Origin: Paraescarpia echinospica
Taxonomy: Eukaryota; Annelida; Polychaeta; Sabellida; Siboglinidae
DNA length: 64,000 bases
Direction: 5' to 3'
Assembly: GCA_020002185.1 (NCBI GenBank)
Contig: CM034535.1
Location: forward strand, 67,306,318-67,370,317
Part shown: piece after piece, positions 55,420 through 64,000 of the stretch
Numbering within the stretch: the stretch's first letter is position 1
Layout of the letters: the number at the start of each line of letters is the position of its first letter
Program-made: the position numbers and the translations under genes
Notes under the pieces: model-generated
The model's database searches: none
Told to the model about the DNA's origin: nothing
Seen by the model: the letters and a program-made list of their open reading frames with translations, nothing else

Positions 55420-55440
55420 ATCAGAATTTATTTATGTTCA

Positions 55441-55934
55441 AACCAGATTGTTTAGGTTATAGTTAGTTATATTTGTTAACACACAGTGACACACCGTGCC
55501 TTACCTAGTTACGATGTCGATGACAATGTATTCAAGTTAGGCTTATATACAAGGTAGTCTTTACAAAGATTGTTTCCTGTGTACTATTATACACTTTAAA
55601 AGATTGTTATTTCAGGTTTTAATTACTCATCTAACTACATCGATTATCTCAAATAACGCTATTCTATTGTCGTTCACGGTACGCTAACTTCGCCAGTGAC
55701 CTACTTTGTAAACAACGTTCCGATTACATTAACGTCCCCAATTATCGCTCGCAAATCGCCTACTTTTAATCTACCCTAGATTACTCCCTCTAGCTAACTT
55801 TTAACAAAAAATATTGCTTAATATATATCTATAATTACGTTATGTATGCTATACGCTCAATAATATCACTTATCTTGATCAAATATCCTTATATTTTCGC
55901 AAGTTTGCTGCACCAAATTCAAATCAATTCACCA
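55441..55934. other. Possible CR1 5' UTR; no gene
   Basis: AT-rich sequence upstream of CR1 ORF1. The element's 5' boundary and any internal promoter could not be placed. Confidence 0.4.
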
Positions 55935-56505
55935 CCGGAAGTCCCCCAAGTTAGCACTAGAACGTCGAAAAGGAGTAATACTCGTCCATCTTAATCTTAC
56001 GGCTGCTTTTAACACTGGGCACCACGCTATACGTAGTAATACTACACAGGCAAATGAAATCCACCTGCATCCGTGACTCGGCGCTGGTGTGGGTAGCGTC
56101 TTACTTGTTGAACAGAATACTGGTGATAATATCTGCGATGCCATTTCTCGCAGACAACAACCAAGTTATGGTGAGCCTCAGCGATCCGTTCTCGGTCGCT
56201 TACTGTTCACGATATACTACATGCCAATCACTGCCATATTTGCTAAGCACCACCTGAAATACCACAGGCACACCGATGACACTCAACTCTACGTCGACTT
56301 CCCACGTGATCAGCCCTGTGACGCAGACAACGGTACCCGCCGATTCGAAAAATGCAACATCGACGTAAACATTGGTGGCCGACCATCAACTGTTATTGAA
56401 TGAGGCAAAGACCAAGGCAGTTACCTTCTACGCACCTAACACTAAAGTTCCACGTACGATTACTCGAGTCGACGTCTATGGGTGTGACATAACGCCTCAG
56501 CTGAC
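55935..56505 (+). mobile_element. LINE reverse transcriptase fragment (palm region)
   Basis: Reads ILVHLNLTAAFNTGHHAI, then ALVWVASYLLNRI. A frame change leads to GEPQRSVLGRLLFTIYYMPI, IFAKHHLKYHRHTDDTQLYV and DFPRDQP, then AKTKAVTFYAPNTKVPR. These equal the DLSAAFDTVDH, GVPQGSVLGPLLFTIY and YADDTQLY motifs of L2-type LINEs. The catalytic YADD reads HTDD. Truncated at both ends. Confidence 0.8.
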
Positions 56506-56585
56506 CGTACTAAGATTATAATTTTTATAATCATAATTGTTATTATTATTATTATTACAGATCCTCTCCATTGTGTCTTCTTTGT

Positions 56586-56795
56586 GGGTGTAGAGCGGTG
56601 GTGTACAGGTTACAGCTTTGGACTCTCAATCGAGAGATTCCGGGTTCGAATCCTCTAGTTGCCTTTTCGAACCTTCATGTTCTTTAACTCTATGTTGCTC
56701 GAGTTCACTCAGCTGTATGATTGAGTGTCTGGCTACATACAGTGGTGGATATTGTGTACGAATAATCTACGCGCAGTAAATGTTGGTTGGTTGAA
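56586..56795 (+). mobile_element. tRNA-derived SINE
   Basis: The head starts GGGTGTAGAGCGGTGGTG and has a perfect B box GGTTCGAATCC (56643-56653) after GGACTCTCAATCGAGAGA. The body contains GAGTTCACTCAGCTGTATGA, shared with the SINE at 23375-23513. The end near 56790 has GGTTGGTTG repeats. The A box is spaced irregularly, so transcription as a tRNA is unlikely. Confidence 0.8.
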
Positions 56796-57028
56796 TATTT
56801 CATAGAGACGTCTTAGATGGTTCAGTTGAACAGGTCTGCCAGGGATTAAGTGTACCGCGCTTTGAACAATCCTAAGGACTGGATACAGCACTATATTTCA
56901 ACTTACCTTTACGTGTACAGTGTATTCACGCTGGTATTCAATACCGCTATGTTTCTGGTTTTCTCTGATTATAGCTGCCTAACTATGTTAAAAGACCAAC
57001 AAAATGTAACAGTGTTCGTCCTAGAGAG

Positions 57029-57128
<100 letters not shown>

Positions 57129-57472
57129 AAGAGGGGGGAGAGAGAAAGATTGCGTGTGTGTGTGCGCGCGCGCTCGCGATCGTGCATGCGTGTATGCGTA
57201 TGCATAGTTTTGATTTCCGTATAACTACTTGAGAGGCCACCGACGACAATGAGCCACAATCCACTGCCAGTTGCCATTCAATCATAGCGTGTCCACCGCC
57301 AGATTTGCGATGGACATCTCCTCTGAGAACAGGTGATGGTCATTAGAATACTTCGTTCATTGTCGTCACAAACCGTCGCTGAAGTTTGCTGTGAAAAGAC
57401 TTGACAATTGTCTACACATTGCACTCAATTTCCCTGTGTTGTTGCCAATCTGCTACAATATCGATCATAGGC

Positions 57473-57655
57473 ATTCATTCAACATTTGACGGCTTCATTG
57501 ACAGAAACGAAAATTAGCTTTTATCTCCACGGGAACGCGTTCAGCATATTATATTACTGAACCGATCAATACGTTCCTACTGGCAAACCGCCACATATCT
57601 GAAGCCAGAATGCCGTGATTGCATCTTGTCATTTGGCACATGACAGAGCTATTGG
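57473..57655 (+). repeat. Dispersed 175-bp repeat, copy 2
   Basis: Partner of 50163-50337. It shares GGCTTCATTGACAGAAACGA, TTACTGAACCGATCAAT and TGATTGCATCTTGTCATTTG. Confidence 0.85.
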
Positions 57656-57730
57656 GGGTAGACGTTATGGCAGTGAGTAGTTCCCAATTAATGACCAATT
57701 ATGAACACACCCCGATATTTTATTTCTTAC

Positions 57731-57861
57731 ATACACGCACACATACATACATACATATACACATACATACATGCATACGTACACACACGTACACACATAG
57801 ACACGTACACACATACACACGTACACACATACACATACACACATACACACATACACACATA

Positions 57862-57895
<34 letters not shown>

Positions 57896-57905
57896 TACCA
57901 TACAC
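57731..57905. repeat. (CA)n / TACA tract
   Basis: CACA and TACACA units over 175 bases, next to the 3' end of a minus-strand LINE fragment and possibly derived from its tail. Confidence 0.9.
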
Positions 57906-58330
57906 ACCATACATGTGTACATACCTACATATCCTCTTCGTGTCGTGTGGAACACAAGGTTCGCACAAAATCTCGCCAATCCCCCCTGTCTGGGGCTCTC
58001 TCCCAGCTGCGTCTAGTTCGCCAGGCATCGTTCTTCGCCATGTTATTTGCGGCCTACCTACTTTTGTGTTTCTGCACCTCCTTAGCGATTGACAATGCTT
58101 GAAAATTAACTTGATGACGTACTCCAGCCGATGATCATGGTTGTGTTAAGGTGCTGTTGTTAACATGTTTGTCTTCTTTAGATTAATGACCAGACCAGTC
58201 GAATTGTTTTTTTTTGCTCCGCGTTGCTTATTTTCCTCTATATCAGGTTTTAAGTGCGAGACGCCAAGAAGAGGTCATCTGCACAGAATTACTTTCGAGT
58301 GATGCCTGTCCGATGTTGGTGATCATGTTT
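57906..58330 (-). mobile_element. LINE reverse transcriptase fragment, catalytic box to C-terminus
   Basis: Minus strand reads CADDLFLASRT near 58275, the A-D-D catalytic box. LVINLKKTN follows, then KVGRPQITWRRTMPGELDAA and GREP. The end GGLARFCANLVFHTTRRG matches, in a shifted frame, the WR..V..LCSTRHEED ending of a common animal LINE group. Stops and frameshifts are present. Confidence 0.7.
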
Positions 58331-58951
58331 ATGTTGCCAATTGGGTGGTGTTTTGTAGATGAACTGGAGACTACGAGGTAGCAACCAGGTAACACTTTTA
58401 AATTTCCTAATAATTTAAATGATAGATAGCCGTGTTTTTCACTATTATATTATACAAATTTAGGCATACGCTGAGAAACTAATTATGAGAATGCTGTCAT
58501 TTAGTCTTGATATTGGTACACATGTCCAAATACCAGTTTATTTGACCAATTTGTTAGTAAAAAGATGTTGTTATCGTTTATGTGCATATGTACAGTTGAA
58601 CCGTGCTTTACGGTCACCTCAGTAATACAGCCACATCGCAATAAAGGTCAACGTTGGATATCCCACCATTATTTATGTAACAGTAAAAAATAGAAAAAAT
58701 TATCTCGCTAATAAGATCACCTCGCAATTCGGATCACTACAGCCCAGTCCCGAGGGTGTACTTTATTAGTGAGGCTTCAGTGCGTACAGAATATCTACAC
58801 ATATTCGTCATTCACTGAAAACCTTGTGTTTATAAATAATGTACTGATGGAAACTCAAAAAAATTCATATACATGTATCGAGCGATATATATACTCAAAC
58901 AACATCGTAGACGTATAATTGTATAAAATCTATAATAATTACACGATACCG
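58331..58951. other. No gene recognised
   Basis: AT-rich; the first 100 bp may be a further decayed part of the LINE at 57906-58330. Confidence 0.45.
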
Positions 58952-59350
<399 letters not shown>

Positions 59351-61370
59351 GTACACACAAATACGCACGCATGCACACATGGGCACGTATATTTGTGTGT
59401 GTGCGAGTGTGTGCTCGCGCGCGCATGTGTATACGTATGTGCGCGCGCCTGGTAATGCAATAAGTACACTTCCTGAATTACCAGTAGTTTCAAATCAACA
59501 CAATTTACATGTTGAACTATATCAATTTCCCATTCTGCTACACTATTCTACTACACACTATATACCGTCCTATGTCCTCACACATTCCTATTATTTCGAT
59601 TTGTTTTTTCTTTAGATCTCGTCTGGTGCTTCTCGCAAACTCATACCTATCTTATGTCATTATCTGTCGTGTTATATTTATTTCCCATTCTACTTCCATC
59701 CATCCGGCCCTCTCCGTCACATCTGATAATGAACACTTGCAAAACATATTAGAACAGTTTATTTATAAATGTACATGCAAGCAAGACGAAAGTACAACTT
59801 CCCGATTCTTGTAAGTTTATACCTCAAGTAAATCTCACCAATTCCCTTGACAACTAGTTATGTCTCTGAAGCGTACTATGCGCAATCCACTCGCGTTTGA
59901 GTTGGCTCATCTATTGTTCTAATCAACACGTCGTGCGCTTTGTCAACAAGAGTAAACATGTTTTGAGTGTGTTGATAACAATCAAAAACTAAATGCTTCC
60001 GTCTGCTTTCATCACAAACAAATCACACCAGGTAGCTTGCAATTCACAAATTTTTCGTTTTCTGGCTACATTTTATGATATGCCATGTGTGCGTTGCAAA
60101 CAAGATATATGTTTCACGTCCGCCAGTTTAAACAAATACGCCATCATCCGTTGGCACCGTATTCGGTTGAGGGTTCCCAGCCAGTAGTTGTTCTAGGAAC
60201 TACGTACTTGCTGAAGGCATCAAACAAAAGCGCGCTCTCAATCTGCAGTATTTCGCACATATCAATCATGTTTCTATTCGCTAAAACGTAGCCTTTTAAA
60301 GTGCAACGTCACTCACATGATAATATATTATGCTATCGTGCCTTTCCTGGTACTTCCTCTCTGCGAATTTTTACGTGTTCCTCAGTATCTCGATGTCTTC
60401 CTCTTCCTGTTTCATCTGTTGTTTTTCTCACTCTCAGTCCATCGCTCTGCGTCTTCGATGACACATACGTTAGCCATCTACGTTTACCCACTTTGTACTC
60501 TTCCTGCCTCTATACTCTCTATCGCGATCATTTCTGGTGGATATCCTATATTCAAGGACCACAGTTTGATATCCGGAAAGGTGGTGCAAGCTAATGCAAC
60601 GTTAGCCCTCGACAACACCTAACAAGACAATCTATTATACACACGAACCTGATATACACTGTGTTGTCCACTTTCATATGTTCGCTATAGGTTAAACCAT
60701 CTTCAAATGATTATATCCTGCATAACTACATACACTTAGCGAATAATACATGCCGCTTGGTTTGAAGTTACGGCATGTATCTCGATAAACCATAAAATAA
60801 TAGGTATTAATTAAAACCACATTACATACAATCATTGCGCCGTGTACACCGTTTAATAACATTCTCCATAGTTGTGCCTTTTTGCACATTCTACTAAAAT
60901 TTTACATTTTATTGTAACCATGTATGTATTACTAATACTATCGATTAGCGTAAACAATGAATAAGCTCATTTTCACATTGGCAATACAAATGCAATGTAA
61001 TTTTTAAAAAAACGGGTCATTGACTCCCATAAAGACATAGTTGTCGTTCTCGTAGAAACCATCTACTATACTGTACTTTTCTACAAAAACATACGCAAAC
61101 AACACATTCACATATCCAAATCTGTACACATGGTTACAGTGAATGTTTAGTTCCGATACTACTATCTCGTGTAAGCTATTCAGCCGGCTTGATACCTCGC
61201 TGTGTACCTTTGACGTGTGCCACGTGCAGGTGTCTGCTAATATAATGCAGTTGCCTCTTTAACAACTAAACGAACCACCCTCGGGTTTTTAAAAAGCGGT
61301 AAATATAAATAGTTTTTCCCGGCTTCTTCCTAAGTAAGTCATGTCAGTTTCTGTATTTCTATTTAAATGA
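59351..61370. other. No gene recognised
   Basis: 2 kb without repeat partners or domains. The part next to 61370 is the 3' flank of the intact receptor; no clear AATAAA signal was found on the minus strand just downstream. Confidence 0.5.
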
Positions 61371-62312
61371 CTAACGGTAACATGCTGTCAATTTGGATAG
61401 TGCCTTATTGCAGAATTGCCTGACATCGTCGCGAAACATGGAGCTAGCGACGCTGTATATGAAAGGATTCACAGTGGAGTTGAACACAAATACACGCGTC
61501 ATGCCAACAGAGACGGACACACCGACATACGCCAACCACTGCGGCAGCCAAAACGCTATAAAGACAACGGTAACGACGAACAACAGAAAAATGCCTTTAT
61601 ATGTCTTGACTTGCTTTGCTGCTGCCGCGACGACAACGCTGTCCAACTCCGCTTGAGGGCCTTGCGCAAGTGTCAATGACCGAACTAGGACCCCGACTTT
61701 CTGGCGAGCAACTCTTGCGTCGTTTAGCAGCTTGACTGCTATCATCATGTAGCAAACAGTCATGACTGTGACGCACACTAGAATAATCAGCATCGGAACG
61801 ATTCGAGATAACAGTTCATATTTGCGATGTCGCGCCACTGCTAGAACGACTCCGCAGACAGCGGCTGCCACAGCAATGATAGCTAGCGCTACTTTTGCTC
61901 GAATCGCGCTCAGGTTAAACTTGTGAGGCCAGTATATGGCCACAAAGCGTTCGATCGACACAAACGCCAAGAGATATATAGAGAAGCTGATTGCTAAGTC
62001 AGTTAAAAACAGGACGATATTTAAAGTCATATACGCAATCGTGGCGTTGATTAGAACAATGGCGCATACACAAATTGCCGAGTCAGCTATGGCCAACGCA
62101 AACATGTATACCTTTGTAGACGTCGTCATGTGTCCAATGTACACCGCAATCACGAACAAGTTTCCCGGCAGGCCTAGCACGCCCAACAGAAGAGTGATGT
62201 AGTGTGGCACAAAGTCCACCGGTCTGTCAATTGTATTATGAGCACTGCCATTCAGAAGATCCTTAAACAGGCCGCTATCGTTGCCCCAGCTTGAACTGTT
62301 CTGTATATCCAT
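61371..62312 (-). CDS. Intact class A (rhodopsin-like) GPCR, 313 aa, single exon
   Basis: Starts at an ATG with the conserved leader 17 bases upstream. The extracellular N-terminus has NSS, NDS and NGS glycosylation sites. Seven hydrophobic segments lie at about residues 36-60, 68-93, 98-118, 139-160, 171-194, 240-263 and 270-290. Key positions are N51 (GNLFV), D77 (LAIAD), ERF at 121-123 in place of DRY, FWLP at 254-257 in place of CWxP, and NPFIY at 282-286. FRDDVRQF forms helix 8. There is no Cys at the top of TM3 and none in the very short second extracellular loop, so the usual disulfide is absent. It should signal through G proteins at the plasma membrane; the ligand is unknown. Four dead relatives lie in the window. 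No stop or frameshift was seen. Confidence 0.92.
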   Translation of the reverse strand: MDIQNSSSWGNDSGLFKDLLNGSAHNTIDRPVDFVPHYITLLLGVLGLPGNLFVIAVYIGHMTTSTKVYMFALAIADSAICVCAIVLINATIAYMTLNIVLFLTDLAISFSIYLLAFVSIERFVAIYWPHKFNLSAIRAKVALAIIAVAAAVCGVVLAVARHRKYELLSRIVPMLIILVCVTVMTVCYMMIAVKLLNDARVARQKVGVLVRSLTLAQGPQAELDSVVVAAAAKQVKTYKGIFLLFVVTVVFIAFWLPQWLAYVGVSVSVGMTRVFVFNSTVNPFIYSVASSMFRDDVRQFCNKALSKLTACYR

Positions 62313-62347
62313 ACTGCAGAGTTCCAGTCAACTAGCGCAAATGGTAA
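62313..62347 (-). promoter_or_regulatory. Conserved 5' leader of the intact GPCR
   Basis: Minus strand TTGCGCTAGTT (62340-62330), then 17 bases, then ATG, as in copy 1. The shared AACTCT within the 17 bases suggests that the leader is transcribed and conserved by descent. Confidence 0.6.
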
Positions 62348-63240
62348 ACTGATGAGCTATATTTGTTAAAGAACCTTGCAAGAGTTGTACAGGCGTCAAT
62401 GTACACTTCACAGAAGTTAATCCCAACTATTCCCGTATTCAGTTATGCACTGTCGAATGCTTTTGTGTTGACTACCATTAGCGCCAAGGTCAGATCTGTA
62501 TTATAGTTCATCAGGTGTCGCAGAAGTGCAATTGATCGGTGCTATGTTGGAGACATTCGGAAGGAGCAAACAACACTGCGCTTGTCCTACAGTCGGAAAT
62601 ATTAATTAATCGCTCTTGTTACGACGTATGCGCGCTGACAATGTCGAACATCGCATTCGTTCAGTGAATAAGTGATATCATCACTTCTCACCTATTGGTA
62701 CACCGTTGATCATCGTTTGGACCCCGCCTCCATGAAGCAGGCACAGCAGGAAATAGTCGATTGGTTAGCGGATAGATTGACTCTGATGTAAGCATATGGA
62801 GGATTAATCTGAATTGCCTTAACATCTACACATATGTTTGTTCGCTATGAATGTAATGCTGAGACGACAATTGTATTCCTTACTTAGTATGTCACACACT
62901 TAACGTGTCAGTGAGGTATTTCCAGTGTTCCCTGTGTGATATTGCGTCAACGAAGCATGTCCCACTGAGCACGCTCTTCCTCTCAGTGTTGTAAGTCAGA
63001 GTCGTGATACAGTGATTTCTTCTCCGAGGGTCATCGGGTTTCCATGGAAGAATTTGTTTGCTATTTCGTAGTTGTGAATCACGTGATCTACCAAACAATG
63101 CCTCACCGTGGTGGATAACCGTGGTAGATTGCCTTACAATTCCTGTTTGGTGATGTGATCGCGCCAGAACACATTTTCGTAGAAATCTGGTGTAGGAATC
63201 GTAATTTCGACGATAGAGAAATTGAACGAAGCAGCACAAA
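62348..63240. other. No gene recognised
   Basis: Upstream flank of the intact receptor, with no minisatellite, unlike two of its dead relatives. A 115-codon minus-strand frame (62892-63239) shows no domain. Confidence 0.5.
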
Positions 63241-63850
63241 CTAGATTAACTGTTCTAAATGACAATCACGAAATGGACGAACAATGGGAACAACTAAAGG
63301 ACTAACTAAAGGAATCAATTACACAGACTGCAGAAGAAACTATCACCAGGCAATATAGAAAAGCGATTGAACGACGAGATCCTAAATTTGATGGCCGAAA
63401 GGAGGAAATTATGCAAAATCATAACGCTTATGTAACAATGAACAGAAATATAACAACATATACAATTTAGCGAAATAGAAGTGGATTAAAGAACAGTGCG
63501 AAGAAATTGTATAGAAACATAAGCAAGACACAAAACTGATGCTATCGAGAATAAGGAAATATCAGGTGGAAGAACGTGCTCAGCTACAGGTTGTTTGAAC
63601 TCCAAAGAAGGAATCACTATAATTAACAAAGGCAAAATACTCGAGATATTGTTAGAATATATTGGTGAACTTCACAATGCCGAAAGGAGCGAAAAAACGT
63701 CAACTAAGAAGAACTTTGACAGCCCTCCAATATTGAAGGATGAGGTTTGAAAAACCGTCAGATCAATCAAAAATGAAAGCTGCTGGACCAGATAATATTA
63801 CCATTGGAGTGACTGAGTATCAGATGAATTTGAATTGAAACAATTTAAAG
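63241..63850 (+). mobile_element. LINE linker fragment between endonuclease and reverse transcriptase
   Basis: Reads EMDEQWEQLKD, then TQTAEETITRQYRKAIERRD. After stops it gives ELHNAERSEKTSTKKNFDSP and PILKDEV, then KTVRSIKNE. The Y..ELHND.R...........GPPIL..EV..AI..MK..KA.GPD pattern belongs to the same animal LINE group as the fragment at 5561-6307. Several stops; it ends before the polymerase motifs. Confidence 0.65.
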
Positions 63851-63879
63851 AAAATCTACAGTATTCGATGAAAATTAAA

Positions 63880-64000
63880 AAGTCATTAACCCTCTTGAAA
63901 TGTTCACATGTTATAAAGATGCCCCTGCATAGACAGTTGCATTGGCTTCCAGTTACATATCGAATACAATTCAAATTAGCCATTATCACATATTGTACCC
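63880..64000 (+). mobile_element. L2-like LINE C-terminal fragment, cut by the window edge
   Basis: Reads LHRQLHWLPVTYRIQFKLAI then ITYC, the L..LHWLPV.YRI.FKLA..TY signature also seen at 33853-34260. It continues beyond the window. Confidence 0.75.

Larger units (their letters stand above)
51040..55440 (-). mobile_element. Nearly intact CR1 retrotransposon with PHD/esterase ORF1
   Basis: On the minus strand the order is ORF1 (55419-54015), ORF2 (54033-51137) and a short 3' UTR. The 3' UTR has a terminal hairpin and ends in two TTAAATCTTG units (51060-51041), the short-repeat tail typical of CR1. The only clear lesions are a frame change inside ORF1 near 55110-55187, a one-base change near 53820 and one TGA at 52792-52790. 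Relatives at 15546, 29938, 38293 and 42120 show the family has been active repeatedly here. The 5' end beyond 55440 is not defined. Confidence 0.92.

Noticed and set aside
54545..55462. 305-codon plus-strand frame
   Set aside because: It is the antisense of the CR1 ORF1 low-complexity and esterase coding region and is a shadow frame.

Overview
This is a eukaryotic, almost certainly metazoan, window. There is no operon structure. The only intact conventional gene is an intronless class A G-protein-coupled receptor (GPCR) at 61371-62312 on the minus strand. Most of the rest is non-LTR retrotransposon debris, hAT-type DNA transposon relics, tRNA-derived SINEs, minisatellites and very long dinucleotide tracts. 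CR1-like elements with PHD/esterase ORF1, L2-like LINEs, a Penelope-type GIY-YIG tail and tRNA-SINEs fit an aquatic invertebrate such as a lancelet, mollusc, brachiopod or hemichordate. I cannot name the species.

Layout. 0-4 kb: a 43-bp minisatellite in front of a GPCR pseudogene. 3.7-9.6 kb: duplicon A, containing a hAT relic, a LINE insertion and long simple repeats. 10-18 kb: degraded LINEs, including a CR1 fragment fused tail-to-tail to another CR1 fragment, and a TA-rich palindrome. 19-23.7 kb: duplicon B, paralogous to A, with a 78-bp direct repeat at 18942 and 23049. 24-28.8 kb: a PHD/endonuclease LINE fragment, a second GPCR pseudogene and a 50-bp minisatellite. 29-38 kb: sparse sequence with small transposon relics and two tandem histone-type 3' stem-loops without a histone gene. 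38.3-41.6 kb: an L2-like LINE with an internal reverse-transcriptase deletion. 42-48.4 kb: a CR1 element split by a 2.2-kb insert that holds a GPCR fragment and duplicon C (inverted). 51.0-55.4 kb: a nearly intact CR1 retrotransposon on the minus strand. 55.9-60 kb: LINE fragments, a SINE and long CA tracts. 61.4-62.3 kb: the intact GPCR. 63.2-64 kb: two LINE fragments running to the window edge.

The unifying theme is a small GPCR family with one intact copy, two full-length-scale pseudogenes and two N-terminal scraps. The family shares a 5' leader signature and has been broken up by duplication and transposition. Two of the dead copies have a homogeneous minisatellite just upstream, and two copies abut members of the same duplicon family.
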